DNA from: Ruminococcus sp.
GTDB taxonomy: Bacteria > Bacillota > Clostridia > Oscillospirales > Acutalibacteraceae
Assembly: GCA_017456845.1 (NCBI GenBank)
Contig: JAFTIP010000017.1
Span: 1 to 43,768 of the forward strand
DNA: 43,768 nucleotides
Reading direction: 5' to 3'
The notes beneath the pieces were generated by a model. It was given only the letters and a program-made list of their open reading frames with translations, was not told where the DNA came from and made no database searches. This document shows, in pieces, positions 24,097 to 33,413 of the stretch (its first letter is position 1; every line of letters begins with the position of its first letter). The position numbers and the translations under genes are program-made.

Positions 24097-25386
24097 ATGA
24101 ATAATAATTTACTTAAATTTATAGAGAATTCCCCCACGGCTTTTCACGCCGTTGAAAATGTTAAAGCTGAGCTTAAAGCTTTGGGATTTACTGAGCTTTA
24201 CGAGGGTTTAAAATGGAATATCGAAAAAGGCAAAAGCTACTTTGTAAGTCGAAATAATTCTTCGCTTATTGCTTTTAAAGTGCCGGAGGGTGACTTTAAG
24301 GGCTTTATGATTAGTGCAACTCACTCCGACAGCCCCGCCTTTAAAATTAAAGAAAATCCTGAACTTAAAGATAAATTTTACACTCGTTTAAGTGTTGAAA
24401 AATACGGCGGAATGATTGACTCCACCTGGCTTGACCGACCTCTTTCCATTGCAGGCAGAGTGCTTGTTAAAACTGAGAATGGCGTATCTACCAAGCTTGT
24501 GAATTTTAAAGAGCCTGTTGCTATTATTCCTAACGTTGCAATTCATTTAAACCGCAAGGCTAATGAGGGTAATGCTCTTAACGCGGCGGTGGATTTGCTC
24601 CCTGTTGTTGGAGTTGCTAAAGACGAAAGCAAATGCTTTTTATCGGCTGTTGCAGAGCGTGCGGATGTGAATGAGTCTGATATTCTCTCTTCCGATTTGT
24701 TCCTTTATAATCGTGAGAAGGGCTATGAGTGGGGTGACTTTGTGTCTTCACCCCGTCTTGATGATTTGCAGTGCGTTTATGCGTCCTTAAAAGCTTTTGA
24801 GAATTCTGAGGCAAAGTGCAGTATGCCTGTGCTTGCGGTATTCGATAACGAAGAGGTAGGAAGCTCAACAAAGCAGGGTGCCGACTCCACCTTTATGAAA
24901 TTTGCACTTAAAAAGATTTCCTATGCTATGGGGCTTAATGAAGCCGACTTTGCTGATAAAATTGCAGGAAGCTTTATGCTTTCCTGTGATAATGCACACG
25001 GCGTGCATCCCAATCATAGTGAGATGACCGACTCAAATCATCAATGCACACTTAATGGCGGTGTAGTTGTGAAATTCAATGCAAACCAGTCCTATTGTAC
25101 CGATGGAGTGACTTCTGCCATACTCAGGAGAATCAGCGAGAATGCAGGTGTACCTACTCAGGCGTATACAAACCGTGCCGATATCCGCGGAGGCTCAACC
25201 TTAGGTAATATCGCCAACACTCAGCTTTCAATGCTTAGTGCCGATATAGGCCTTGCTCAGTTTGCAATGCACTCTTCCTATGAAACTGCCGGCAGTAAAG
25301 ATACAGAGTATATGGTAAAGCTTCTTGAAGCTTTCTTTGCATCAGCTATCGAAATCAAAGCCGACGGCGAGCTTGAGATTTTATGA
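24097..25386 (+). CDS. M18 family aminopeptidase
   Basis: A 429-residue cytosolic metallo-aminopeptidase of the M18 family (aspartyl aminopeptidase group), which removes N-terminal residues, often acidic ones, using two metal ions. The metal and catalytic motifs are in order: ISATHSDSPAFKIK with the first His ligand and its Asp, VFDNEEVGSSTKQGADS with the catalytic Glu pair, SCDNAHGVHPNHSE, and a closing QFAMHSSYETAG with the last His. The length equals typical bacterial members. I chose the ATG at 24097 because the protein then begins with the family-like NNLLKFIENSPTAFHAV; starts at 24058 and 24085 lack ribosome binding sites. Its stop overlaps the sfsA start. Confidence 0.92.
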   Translation: MNNNLLKFIENSPTAFHAVENVKAELKALGFTELYEGLKWNIEKGKSYFVSRNNSSLIAFKVPEGDFKGFMISATHSDSPAFKIKENPELKDKFYTRLSVEKYGGMIDSTWLDRPLSIAGRVLVKTENGVSTKLVNFKEPVAIIPNVAIHLNRKANEGNALNAAVDLLPVVGVAKDESKCFLSAVAERADVNESDILSSDLFLYNREKGYEWGDFVSSPRLDDLQCVYASLKAFENSEAKCSMPVLAVFDNEEVGSSTKQGADSTFMKFALKKISYAMGLNEADFADKIAGSFMLSCDNAHGVHPNHSEMTDSNHQCTLNGGVVVKFNANQSYCTDGVTSAILRRISENAGVPTQAYTNRADIRGGSTLGNIANTQLSMLSADIGLAQFAMHSSYETAGSKDTEYMVKLLEAFFASAIEIKADGELEIL

Positions 25387-26081
25387 GATATAAAAATATA
25401 GTAAAGGGTATTTTTAAAAGCCGACCCAACCGCTTTATTGCAAAGGTTGAGATTAACGGTAAAGAGGAAACCGTCCACGTAAAAAACACAGGCAGATGCC
25501 GTGAGCTCTTAAGAGAAAACGTAACAGTGTATTTGGAAAAATCCTCTAACCCAAACCGCAAAACTGCTTTTGACTTGGTGGCGGTAGAAAAGGTAAGAGA
25601 GGGTAAAGAGAATTTACTTGTTAATATGGACTCTCAGATTCCAAATGCCGTTGCCTTTGAGTGGCTTACGGGCGAAAACCCCTTATTTTCAAAAAATGCA
25701 AAGATAAAACGCGAGGTAACATTCGGGGATTCACGCTTTGATTTGTATGTTGAAGACGAGGAAAGAAAGGCTTTTGTAGAGGTTAAAGGTGTAACCTTGG
25801 AGCACAGCGGTTACGCACTTTTTCCCGATGCTCCCACTGAGCGTGGAGTAAAGCACATAAATGAGCTTGTAAAAGCCACAGAGGCTGGGTATGAGGCGTA
25901 CATACTCTTTGTAATTCAGATGAAAGAGGTTCATACTTTCAGCCCTAATAAAGAAATGCACGCAGACTTTGCCGAAGCCCTTAAAAATGCATATAATAAG
26001 GGTGTAAAAGTAATTGCAATGGACTGTGTTGTTACGCCTGATGAAATGATAATTGATAAAAAGGTTAGAGCTTGTTTGTAG
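25383..26081 (+). CDS. sfsA: SfsA family DNA/RNA nuclease-like protein
   Basis: A 232-residue SfsA protein. The N-terminal OB-like part (FIAKVEINGKEETVHVKNTGRC) precedes a restriction-enzyme-like core with the PD-(D/E)xK signature SRFDLYVEDEERKAFVEVKGVTL, where Asp, Glu and Lys form the expected metal site. ALFPDAPTERGVKHINEL is a family block. SfsA was first linked to sugar fermentation in Escherichia coli; the conserved core suggests nucleic acid binding or cleavage, and its physiological role is unsettled. The ATG overlaps the aminopeptidase stop (ATGA), so the two are co-translated. Confidence 0.92.
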   Translation: MRYKNIVKGIFKSRPNRFIAKVEINGKEETVHVKNTGRCRELLRENVTVYLEKSSNPNRKTAFDLVAVEKVREGKENLLVNMDSQIPNAVAFEWLTGENPLFSKNAKIKREVTFGDSRFDLYVEDEERKAFVEVKGVTLEHSGYALFPDAPTERGVKHINELVKATEAGYEAYILFVIQMKEVHTFSPNKEMHADFAEALKNAYNKGVKVIAMDCVVTPDEMIIDKKVRACL

Positions 26082-26107
26082 GGGCGTATATTATCCGCCC
26101 TTGATTT
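26081..26107 (+). terminator. Probable terminator after sfsA
   Basis: GGGCG (26082-26086 region) pairs with CGCCC (26096-26100) around an AT loop, directly at the sfsA stop and followed by TTGATTTTAT. The stem is short, so this is a weak call. Confidence 0.45.
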
Positions 26108-26197
26108 TATTCTTCACGTTTTTAACATAATAATATGTGAATTTTACAGCTAAGTTAATAAGTGTGACAAAAATTTGACAAAGCCTTTGAAATAGCA

Positions 26198-26225
26198 TTG
26201 ACAAACGTATATTTAGTGTTATATT
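26198..26225 (+). promoter_or_regulatory. Promoter of glnN
   Basis: TTGACA (26198-26203), 16 bases, TATATT (26220-26225), about 36 bases before the start codon and 20 before the AGGAGG ribosome binding site. A second TTGACA at 26175-26180 lies one spacer upstream. No recognisable nitrogen-control operator is seen. Confidence 0.65.
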
Positions 26226-26261
26226 TAAGAGTGGATTTTTATTTTTTAGGAGGCCGTTTTT

Positions 26262-28355
26262 ATGCAAAAAATACCTGAAATTTTCGGCTGTATGGTGTTT
26301 AATGATGACGCTATGCGAAAGTTCCTGCCCGAGGATATCTTTAATTCTCTGGAGCGTACTATTCAAAACGGCGAGCCCTTGGACCGCTCAGTTGCAAACG
26401 GAGTGGCCTCAGGTATGAAGGAATGGGCAATTGAAAAGGGATGCACCCACTATACCCATTGGTTCCAGCCTATGACAGGTATCACCGCTGAAAAGCACGA
26501 TTCCTTTATGACAATTGACGGTGACGGCAAGGTTATTATGGAGTTTTCGGGTTCCGAGCTTATTAAGGGTGAGTCTGACGCTTCTTCTTTCCCAAACGGC
26601 GGTATCCGTGCAACCTTTGAGGCACGCGGATATACAGCGTGGGACCCCACTTCCTATGCTTTTATTATGGGAAATACCCTTTATATTCCTACTGTTTTCT
26701 GTTCCTACACAGGCGAGGTGTTGGATAAAAAAACACCTCTGCTTCGTTCAATGGAAAGAATCAGCACGGAAGCCTTAAGACTTCTTAAGGCTTTGGGCAG
26801 AGATGATGTTACTCACGTTTCTACAACGGTTGGCGCCGAGCAGGAATATTTCCTTATCGACAGGGATATGTACCTTAAACGCCGCGACCTTATGTACACG
26901 GGAAGAACTCTTTTTGGCGCACGTCCTCCCAAGGGTCAGGAGCTTGAAGATCACTATTTTGGTGCTATTAAGCCCCGAGTTGCCGCTTTTATGCGAGAAC
27001 TTGATTTTGAACTTTGGCGTCTCGGCATTTACGCTAAAACAGAGCATAATGAGGTTGCACCTTGTCAGCACGAGTTGGCTCCCGTATTTACAACAACAAA
27101 CTTAGCTACCGACCATAACCAGATTACAATGGAGGTTATGAAGAACGTTGCACAGCGTCATGGCTTTGTTTGTTTACTCCACGAAAAGCCCTTTGAGGGT
27201 GTAAGCGGCTCAGGTAAGCACAACAACTGGTCACTTACTACCGACACAGGCGAAAACCTCTTAAAGCCCGGCAAAAAGCCTTATGAGAACAAACAGTTTT
27301 TACTCTTCCTTTGTGCGGCAATTAAGGGTGTTCACCTTTATCAGGATTTGCTGAGAATCTCTGTTGCAACTGCAAGCAACGACCATCGTTTGGGCGGTCA
27401 TGAGGCACCTCCTGCGATTATGTCTGTATTTATAGGCGAAGACCTTGAGGGTGTGCTTCACGCCATTGAAAGCGGTGAAGAATACCAGAATATTCACAGA
27501 GTAAGAATGGGTATGGGTGTAGATGTTCTGCCTGATTTTAAAAAGGACACTACTGACCGCAACCGTACCTCACCTTTTGCCTTTACAGGTAACAAGTTTG
27601 AGTTCAGAAGTTTGGGCTCGTCTCTTAATATCGCTTGTCCCAATATTATGATTAACACCATAGTTGCCGACCAGCTTGCAGAGTTTTCTGAGGTTCTGGA
27701 GAAGGCCGAGGACAAAGAAAAGGCAATTACAGATATTATAAGCACAGTTTACCGTGAGCATAAAAACATTATCTTCAACGGCAACAACTATGCCCCCGAG
27801 TGGCTTGAAGAGGCAGAACGCAGAGGGCTTATGAACCTTAAATCAATGCCTGATGCCATGGCTCATTACGGCGATAAGAAGAACGTTGAGCTTTTTGAGC
27901 GGAATAAGATTTTTACAGAGCTTGAGGTTCAGGCAAGACGTGACATCCAGCTTGAGAATTACTCCAAGATTATTCATATCGAAGCCCTTACTATGATAGA
28001 TATGGCTAAGAAGGATATTTTCCCTGCTGTTTCTCACTTTATCGGCGATATAAGCCGAAACGTTTTAAGAAAGCGTCAGATTAACGCTTCAATTGCCGCA
28101 ACGGCTGAGATGAAAGTTATTGAAAGACTTTCAGTTCTTTTGGACGAATTTGCAGACTTTACCGACGAGCTTGAAGTATGTGTTAAAGAAATAGAGGGCA
28201 AAAAGAATGATGCTTTAACTGAGGCTTACCACTATTGCAACAAGGTGCTTGTAGCTATGGAAAAGCTAAGAACTGTAGCTGACGAAATGGAGCAGCTTAC
28301 ATCTTACGACTATTGGCCTTACCCCTCTTACGGCAGATTAATGTTTACAATGTAA
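26262..28355 (+). CDS. glnN: Glutamine synthetase type III
   Basis: A 697-residue class III glutamine synthetase, which makes glutamine from glutamate, ammonia and ATP as a large double-ring complex. The class-specific N-terminal region ([20 protein letters not shown]) is followed by the catalytic barrel: [13 protein letters not shown] with metal-binding Glu, [23 protein letters not shown], and [22 protein letters not shown] helical C-terminal domain of about 150 residues, absent from class I enzymes, completes it. Length matches the class (about 700). AGGAGG precedes the ATG and the gene is a single unit between a promoter and a strong terminator. It is common in Clostridia and Bacteroidota. 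Confidence 0.96.
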   Translation: MQKIPEIFGCMVFNDDAMRKFLPEDIFNSLERTIQNGEPLDRSVANGVASGMKEWAIEKGCTHYTHWFQPMTGITAEKHDSFMTIDGDGKVIMEFSGSELIKGESDASSFPNGGIRATFEARGYTAWDPTSYAFIMGNTLYIPTVFCSYTGEVLDKKTPLLRSMERISTEALRLLKALGRDDVTHVSTTVGAEQEYFLIDRDMYLKRRDLMYTGRTLFGARPPKGQELEDHYFGAIKPRVAAFMRELDFELWRLGIYAKTEHNEVAPCQHELAPVFTTTNLATDHNQITMEVMKNVAQRHGFVCLLHEKPFEGVSGSGKHNNWSLTTDTGENLLKPGKKPYENKQFLLFLCAAIKGVHLYQDLLRISVATASNDHRLGGHEAPPAIMSVFIGEDLEGVLHAIESGEEYQNIHRVRMGMGVDVLPDFKKDTTDRNRTSPFAFTGNKFEFRSLGSSLNIACPNIMINTIVADQLAEFSEVLEKAEDKEKAITDIISTVYREHKNIIFNGNNYAPEWLEEAERRGLMNLKSMPDAMAHYGDKKNVELFERNKIFTELEVQARRDIQLENYSKIIHIEALTMIDMAKKDIFPAVSHFIGDISRNVLRKRQINASIAATAEMKVIERLSVLLDEFADFTDELEVCVKEIEGKKNDALTEAYHYCNKVLVAMEKLRTVADEMEQLTSYDYWPYPSYGRLMFTM

Positions 28356-28369
28356 TAGAGATAAAAAAC

Positions 28370-28402
28370 AAGTGCAGACTCTGTGTTGAGTCTGCACTTT
28401 AA
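28370..28402. terminator. Bidirectional terminator between glnN and a lipoprotein gene
   Basis: Perfect 12-base arms (28370-28381 and 28388-28399) with a six-base loop. The plus strand continues with TTAATTTA. The minus strand continues with GTTTTTTATC, so it can end both convergent genes. Confidence 0.88.
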
Positions 28403-28419
28403 TTTATGGGTTTGTTTAA

Positions 28420-28848
28420 TTATTTGGTTGCGTTAAAGGTTTCTTCGAAAATAACTGTGCCGTCACCGTTAAGATATTTAATAACAACACTGATATTATC
28501 TGCGGAAACGCAATCTACAAGAGAATCGGCAATGTCAACCATGGTACTCTCTAAAGAAGATACGTTGCTTTCAAAGCTCGCTTTAAAAAGCTCAACAGTA
28601 GCAGCGTCGTAAGTTTCTTCGAATGTGTACTGATAAATAAGCTGGTTTTCAGTACCGAAAACCTCAATGTTAATGTCTTCAGCACCTGTATCCATACTCT
28701 CTTTAAGCTCAGCCTTTACTGCGGGGGTTTCGAGGTAAGCTTCAACTGTTTTGTATCTGCCGTCAAGGCCGATATCGCAACCTGTAAAGCTGAGTGCACA
28801 AATAAGGCAAACCATAAGAACCGCAAAAATAGATGTAAACTTTTTCAT
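28420..28848 (-). CDS. Small lipoprotein, DUF4854-like
   Basis: A 142-residue exported lipoprotein. The signal peptide ends at LSFTGC (Cys 24). The mature part has the pattern of the DUF4854 family: TVEAYLETPAVKAELKESM, then QLIYQYTFEETYD, a central helix, and a final VVIKYLNGDGTVIFEETF. Members are usually small surface lipoproteins of Clostridia with no known function. It is transcribed alone from a perfect consensus promoter with GAGGAG before its ATG, which suggests strong expression. Confidence 0.75.
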   Translation of the reverse strand: MKKFTSIFAVLMVCLICALSFTGCDIGLDGRYKTVEAYLETPAVKAELKESMDTGAEDINIEVFGTENQLIYQYTFEETYDAATVELFKASFESNVSSLESTMVDIADSLVDCVSADNISVVIKYLNGDGTVIFEETFNATK

Positions 28849-28881
28849 AATATTACTCCTCTGTATTAAATTTACCCGTCA

Positions 28882-28910
28882 ATTATACTACCGCGTTAAA
28901 CTTGTGTCAA
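28882..28910 (-). promoter_or_regulatory. Consensus promoter of the DUF4854-like lipoprotein
   Basis: On the minus strand TTGACA (28905-28910), 17 bases, TATAAT (28882-28887): a full match to the sigma-A consensus, about 33 bases before the start codon. Confidence 0.8.
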
Positions 28911-28987
28911 TTTGCAGAATAACAGTATATTTTAGTTATTTATCGGTTAATTTATGCAAAATTTATGATTGTGTTAAAAAGACAAAA

Positions 28988-29022
28988 AAGGTACATACCA
29001 TATGTTTGCGGTATGTACCTTT
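28988..29022 (-). terminator. Terminator of the membrane GT2 gene
   Basis: Inverted repeat of about 12 bases (28988-28999 with 29010-29021) with a ten-base loop, followed on the minus strand by TTTTTTGTC and located 14 bases after the stop codon. Confidence 0.82.
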
Positions 29023-29035
29023 AAAATTTAACGTA

Positions 29036-30301
29036 TTAATGCTTTTTATCCATATCCTGAATGGATTTCTGAACTCCGTGTTTAATAGGCTTCCAGTCGG
29101 CTTTGCCAAAAGTGATTGCCCAGATTGTAACGGGAATAAAGGTGAAGATGAAAAGAGGGAAGGTAAACATATAAAGAATCTTCTTCCAGTTTTTGCACTT
29201 AATATTTTTCCACTCGGTAATGGTAGTTATTGCACCTACTAAGAACATAAGTGAATAAGTGGTGGAAATAAGCTGAGCAAGGGAAAGCAGAACACCTAAA
29301 ATCTGACCCTGTGCGGCGATTACAGAAATAATAAAGGATGCAACGTTAATAACCGTACTTGCCATGGAAAGGTAGAAGGCAGGCATAAGGTTCATTGCCA
29401 TATCATAGCAAGAAAAACCGTTTGTGCCGAAAATTCCGTGTAAAATTCGTTTGCCGTAATTTTTGAAAACCTGCATATAGCCTTTAACCCAGCGGATTCG
29501 CTGATTCCATGAAACCGAGAATTTTTCAGGCTGTTCATCATAGAAAACAGCAGTTGAGCAGTAGCCGATTTTGTAGCCCTTAAGAATTGTATCAATAGAA
29601 AACTCAATATCCTCTGTTAAAAGGTAGTAGTGCCAACCGTTGTTTTCTTTAATAATCTTTTTGCTTATCATAAAGCCTGTGCCGGAAACTGCACAGCTTC
29701 CGCCTAAAATCATACGAGCATTGGAAAGGTATTTTGCCTCACGCAAAAACCAGAGTGCATAGCCTGCCGAAATCCAGTTTGTTTCATAGTTCTTTGAGTT
29801 TCTGTAGCTTGTAGCAGCCACCAGACCGGTGTTGAGAGCTTTGTTCATCTCTCTTACATAACGCTTATCCAGCAGATTGTCGGCATCGAAAACAAGGTAG
29901 CCGTCGTAGTAATCCATACCGCTGGTTTCAAAAACTCTTTTGAAAAGGAAGTTAAGAGCATAGCCCTTGCCGATTTTTTCTTTATTAAAACGCTCAAAAA
30001 CAATGGCACCTGCATCCCTTGCCACGATTGCGGTGTTATCTGTGCAGTTGTCGGCGCAAACATAAACATCAATAAGCTCAGCAGGGTAATGCTGATTTTT
30101 GATACTGTCTATAAGATTGCCGATAACAGCCTCTTCGTTTCTGCCGCATATCATAACCGCAAACCTGTTGAGCTTGTCTGCCTTAGGATATTTAACAGGC
30201 TTTTTGAAAAGTGAAACTAATATGTAAAATAGCTGATAGGAATAGCAAAGTACAAAAAGCAAGCACACAAGATAATTTAAAAAGCTTACCACGTTCTGCA
30301 T
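29036..30301 (-). CDS. Membrane glycosyltransferase family 2, processive type
   Basis: A 421-residue enzyme with an N-terminal membrane span (FLNYLVCLLFVLCYSYQLFY), a cytosolic GT-A domain and three or four C-terminal spans. The catalytic motifs of processive GT2 synthases are in order: VYVCADNCTDNTA, VFDADNLL (D,D,D region), LTEDIEFSIDTI (TED) and NQRIRWVKG (QxxRW). This layout is shared with cellulose, chitin and hyaluronan synthases and poly-GlcNAc synthase, where the enzyme both makes and exports the chain. The start at 30301 is fixed by AAGGAG eight bases upstream. It is a lone gene away from the polysaccharide cluster, so its product is probably a different glycan or glycolipid. Confidence 0.88.
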   Translation of the reverse strand: MQNVVSFLNYLVCLLFVLCYSYQLFYILVSLFKKPVKYPKADKLNRFAVMICGRNEEAVIGNLIDSIKNQHYPAELIDVYVCADNCTDNTAIVARDAGAIVFERFNKEKIGKGYALNFLFKRVFETSGMDYYDGYLVFDADNLLDKRYVREMNKALNTGLVAATSYRNSKNYETNWISAGYALWFLREAKYLSNARMILGGSCAVSGTGFMISKKIIKENNGWHYYLLTEDIEFSIDTILKGYKIGYCSTAVFYDEQPEKFSVSWNQRIRWVKGYMQVFKNYGKRILHGIFGTNGFSCYDMAMNLMPAFYLSMASTVINVASFIISVIAAQGQILGVLLSLAQLISTTYSLMFLVGAITTITEWKNIKCKNWKKILYMFTFPLFIFTFIPVTIWAITFGKADWKPIKHGVQKSIQDMDKKH

Positions 30302-30365
30302 ATTATCGCTCCTTATCTTAAATCTGTAAACAGCACACAATGACCATTTTAAATTAACTGTATAC

Positions 30366-30394
30366 ATTATACACGAGCAAAAATTTTTGGGCAA
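30366..30394 (-). promoter_or_regulatory. Promoter of the membrane GT2 gene
   Basis: On the minus strand TTGCCC (30389-30394), 17 bases, TATAAT (30366-30371), about 65 bases before the start codon. Confidence 0.65.
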
Positions 30395-30727
30395 GAAGTT
30401 TGACGCTTTTTCTCTATATAGGATGTATACGCAAATATTTTATGTTGCCTTTTTGGTCAAAAAACCTAAAATACCTTGTTTTTTTAACCGCATTTGCCAA
30501 AATAAGGTTGGGATTTTCACGCAGTTGTCACATAGGCGTGTTAATATTTTAGTAATATTTTAAAAAAACAGGAATATGAACTTTTTGTTGTAAAATATTG
30601 ATAATCATATCATAGGCTATTTTGTATATATTGCACATAGAGGTTTAATTTGTATGTCGTATTTGAGAAAAAACAGGCGGATTTTTGTTAAAGTTTTGTT
30701 CTTTGAACCAAAAGTTTGTGAATGATA
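30395..30727. other. Gene-free AT-rich region between divergent promoters
   Basis: No coding sequence is supported here. Two short patterns stand out. TAATATTTTA is repeated at 30542-30551 and 30553-30562, exactly one helical turn apart. TGATA-ATCA-TATCA forms a short palindrome at 30599-30612. Either could be a regulator site for the downstream fatty-acid operon, but neither matches a known operator well. Confidence 0.45.
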
Positions 30728-30755
30728 TTGACTGTTGTTCATAATTTGTTAAAAT
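30728..30755 (+). promoter_or_regulatory. Promoter of the degV-fakA-plsY-activase operon
   Basis: TTGACT (30728-30733), 16 bases, TAAAAT (30750-30755), about 56 bases before the degV start codon. All four genes to 38290 follow with gaps of 43 and 9 bases and an overlap of 4, without an internal terminator. Confidence 0.65.
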
Positions 30756-30811
30756 AGTATTATGCGAAATTTATACTTATAGTTTATTAGTTTAAAAAGG
30801 AGCGAATTTAA

Positions 30812-31699
30812 ATGAGACCTATTAAAATTGTTACTGACTCTTGTTCTGACCTTCCAAAGGCATTAAGAGATAAGTATTCCATTGAGTATGTAAAGATGAA
30901 TACCGTGCATAATGAGAAAGAGACTCCTGCTTCTCTTGATTGGGAGTATTACTCTGCCAAAGAGCTTTACGACCTTATCAGAAACGGCGAAAGAGTTACT
31001 ACTACTCAGGTTCCTGCACAGGAGTTTTCTCAGATGTTCACAAAGCTTGCCGAGGAAGGTTATGACGTAATTTATCTTTCCTGCCCCGGTGTTCTTTCCG
31101 GCTCTGTTAACACAGGCCTTATGGTAGCTAAGGATATTATGGAAAAATACCCCGAGGCAAGAATTGCTTGCGTTGACCCCCTTGCTCCCTGTATGGGCGA
31201 GGGTATGATTGCAATCAAGGCTGCTGAGCTTGTTGCCGAGGGCAAAACCTTTGACGAGGTACTTGCATATATTGATGAGAACAAACTCAGAATGAATCAG
31301 TTCTGCACAGTTAACACTCTCGATTACTTAAAGCGTGCAGGCAGAGTTAAGGCTTCTTCTGCTTTCTTTGGTAACCTTTTCGGTGTTAAGCCTATTATTA
31401 TTTCTGATATCAATGGTCAGAATACTGCTATTAAAAAGGTTAAGGGCAGACTTACTTCTATTGATGAGATTGTAAATCTTCTTGCTGAGGCTATGCAAGG
31501 CGAAGAAGACCGCCGTGTATTCGTAGGTCACGCTGACTGCACTCAGGAAGAGGTTGACTACGTAGTAAACAAGGTTAAGGAAGTTATCGGTACAGATGAA
31601 ATCGTTGTTGATTTTATCGGTCCTATCATCGGTGCTTCCGTTGGCCCCGGTGCTTTGGTAGTTTACGGTTGGGGCAAAAAGGTAGAGCTCGAAGGCTAA
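30812..31699 (+). CDS. DegV family fatty-acid binding protein (FakB-like)
   Basis: A 295-residue DegV protein. Family members hold one fatty acid and present its carboxylate to the kinase FakA, whose gene follows directly. Motifs: IKIVTDSCSDLPKAL, the ligand-site TTTQVPAQEF, SCPGVLSGSVNTG with the conserved Ser, FCTVNTLDYLKRAGRV, and the C-terminal GPIIGASVGPGAL. The last block normally carries a His (GxHxGPG) that helps bind the carboxylate; here the position is Ser (about residue 276). The protein may therefore bind a different ligand or bind in a different way. AAGGAG precedes the ATG. Cytosolic. Confidence 0.87.
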   Translation: MRPIKIVTDSCSDLPKALRDKYSIEYVKMNTVHNEKETPASLDWEYYSAKELYDLIRNGERVTTTQVPAQEFSQMFTKLAEEGYDVIYLSCPGVLSGSVNTGLMVAKDIMEKYPEARIACVDPLAPCMGEGMIAIKAAELVAEGKTFDEVLAYIDENKLRMNQFCTVNTLDYLKRAGRVKASSAFFGNLFGVKPIIISDINGQNTAIKKVKGRLTSIDEIVNLLAEAMQGEEDRRVFVGHADCTQEEVDYVVNKVKEVIGTDEIVVDFIGPIIGASVGPGALVVYGWGKKVELEG

Positions 31700-31742
31700 T
31701 CTGAATTATTAAAGATTTTTCGTAATTTTCAGGAGGAATAGT

Positions 31743-33404
31743 ATGGGTACACAGAACCTTACAGGCGAAATGTTTGCACAGATGGTGCAGAACGGTGCCG
31801 CAAACCTTAGAAATAATGCACAGACAGTTAACGACCTTAACGTTTTCCCAATTCCCGACGGTGACACCGGCGACAATATGTGCCGCACCATAGAGGGCGG
31901 TGCATCAGTTGCAACTGTAGAGGAGAATGCACCTGTAAGCGAGGTTTGCTCCAAGGTGGCTGAGGGTATGCTTCTTTCTGCAAGAGGTAACTCAGGTGTT
32001 ATTCTTTCTCAGTTTTTTGAGGGTATCAACCTTGGTATGAAAGACGTTCAGACAGCTGACGTAAAGGCTGTTGCCGAGGCTTTCAGAGCAGGTGTTAAGC
32101 AGGCTTACTCCTCCGTTATTACTCCTACCGAGGGTACTATTCTTACAGTAATGCGTGAGGCTACAGACGTAGCTGCCGAGAAAATTACAGATAACAGTAC
32201 TCTTGAAGATTTTTTCAAAACATATATTAAGGAGATGTACTTATCTCTTGACCGTACCCCTGAGCTTCTTCCCGTATTAAAGGAGGCAGGTGTAATCGAC
32301 AGCGGCGGTGCAGGCTTCTCATTTATTATTGAGGGTATGTACAAGGCTTTAAAGGGCGAAGAGATTACGTCTGACAAAATGATGACTACAGTTTCTGCAG
32401 AAGCTGTTACAGGTAACTTTGATGTAGACACCGAAATGGAGTTCGGCTATTGCACCGAGGCTCTTGTTCAGCTCAGAAGCGAGAAAACTGACGTAGAATC
32501 CTTTACTGTTGATGCTCTTATTGAATATCTCGAGAGTATCGGCGGCGACTCTATAGTTGCTTTTAAAACAGGCACAAAGGTTAAGCTTCACGTTCATACT
32601 TTTACTCCCGACAAGGTTTTGGCTTATTGCCTTACTTTCGGCGAGTTTATTACTGTTAAGATTGAGAATATGTCAATCCAGCATAGCGAAACCACAGTTG
32701 AGAATCGTTTTGAACGCAAAGAAGTTGTAAATAATGAGCGTAAAAAGTTCGGTGTTGTTGCCGTTGCCGGCGGTGAAGGATTAAAGGAGATGTTTACTTC
32801 TTTAGGTGCTGATGCAATTGTTGACGGTCAGCAGACCATGAACCCTTCATCAGAGGATTTTATTAATGCGTTTGATGCTGTTAATGCTGATACAATTATC
32901 GTTTTACCCAATAATTCAAATATTGTAATGGCCGCTAAGCAGGCAGGCGAGCTTTATAAAGACAGCGACGTAGTTGTTGTGGAAAGCACAACCATAGCCG
33001 AAGGCTATGCTGCTTTAACCATGCTTGATTTATCTTCTGAAGATATAGAAGTTATTACAGATGACCTTAAAATGGCGATTGAAGGCGTTACTACCGGTCT
33101 TGTAACTTATGCAGTAAGAGATACAAATCAGGACGGCTTTGAGATTAAGAAGGACAACTGGCTTGGATTTAGCAAAAAGACGATCCTTTCTGTTGAAGAG
33201 AACAAGGTTCAGTGTGCTTGTAAGCTTCTTGATTCTATTGATAAAACAGGCAAAGAGGTTATCATTGCAATTGCAGGTAAGGATGCTACCGCTGAGGAGC
33301 TTAATGCGGTTCACGAGTATGCTTCTAAGAATTTCCCATTAGTTGAGTTTTACGAGGTTGACGGCGGTCAGGATATTTACAGCTTTATTTTTGCTGTGGA
33401 ATAA
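31743..33404 (+). CDS. fakA: Fatty acid kinase catalytic subunit FakA (DhaL/DAK2 domain)
   Basis: A 553-residue kinase that phosphorylates fatty acids bound to FakB-type proteins to give acyl-phosphates. The N-terminal DhaL nucleotide domain has NVFPIPDGDTGDNM (residues 33-46), whose three Asp (39, 41, 44) hold magnesium, and the phosphate loop SARGNSGVILSQFFEG. IDSGGAGFSFIIEGM marks the end of the first domain. The rest is the middle and C-terminal (DegV-like fold) FakA region, with VVAVAGGEGLKEMFTSLGAD and ending DGGQDIYSFIFAVE. The length equals Staphylococcus FakA. AGGAGG lies six bases upstream. Its partner is probably the DegV product encoded just before. Confidence 0.92.
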   Translation: MGTQNLTGEMFAQMVQNGAANLRNNAQTVNDLNVFPIPDGDTGDNMCRTIEGGASVATVEENAPVSEVCSKVAEGMLLSARGNSGVILSQFFEGINLGMKDVQTADVKAVAEAFRAGVKQAYSSVITPTEGTILTVMREATDVAAEKITDNSTLEDFFKTYIKEMYLSLDRTPELLPVLKEAGVIDSGGAGFSFIIEGMYKALKGEEITSDKMMTTVSAEAVTGNFDVDTEMEFGYCTEALVQLRSEKTDVESFTVDALIEYLESIGGDSIVAFKTGTKVKLHVHTFTPDKVLAYCLTFGEFITVKIENMSIQHSETTVENRFERKEVVNNERKKFGVVAVAGGEGLKEMFTSLGADAIVDGQQTMNPSSEDFINAFDAVNADTIIVLPNNSNIVMAAKQAGELYKDSDVVVVESTTIAEGYAALTMLDLSSEDIEVITDDLKMAIEGVTTGLVTYAVRDTNQDGFEIKKDNWLGFSKKTILSVEENKVQCACKLLDSIDKTGKEVIIAIAGKDATAEELNAVHEYASKNFPLVEFYEVDGGQDIYSFIFAVE

Positions 33405-33413
33405 GGTGAAGTT

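Noticed and set aside
30599..30612. A possible iron-regulator (Fur) box, TGATAATCATATCA
   Set aside because: It matches only a short part of the 19-base consensus and has no iron gene nearby.
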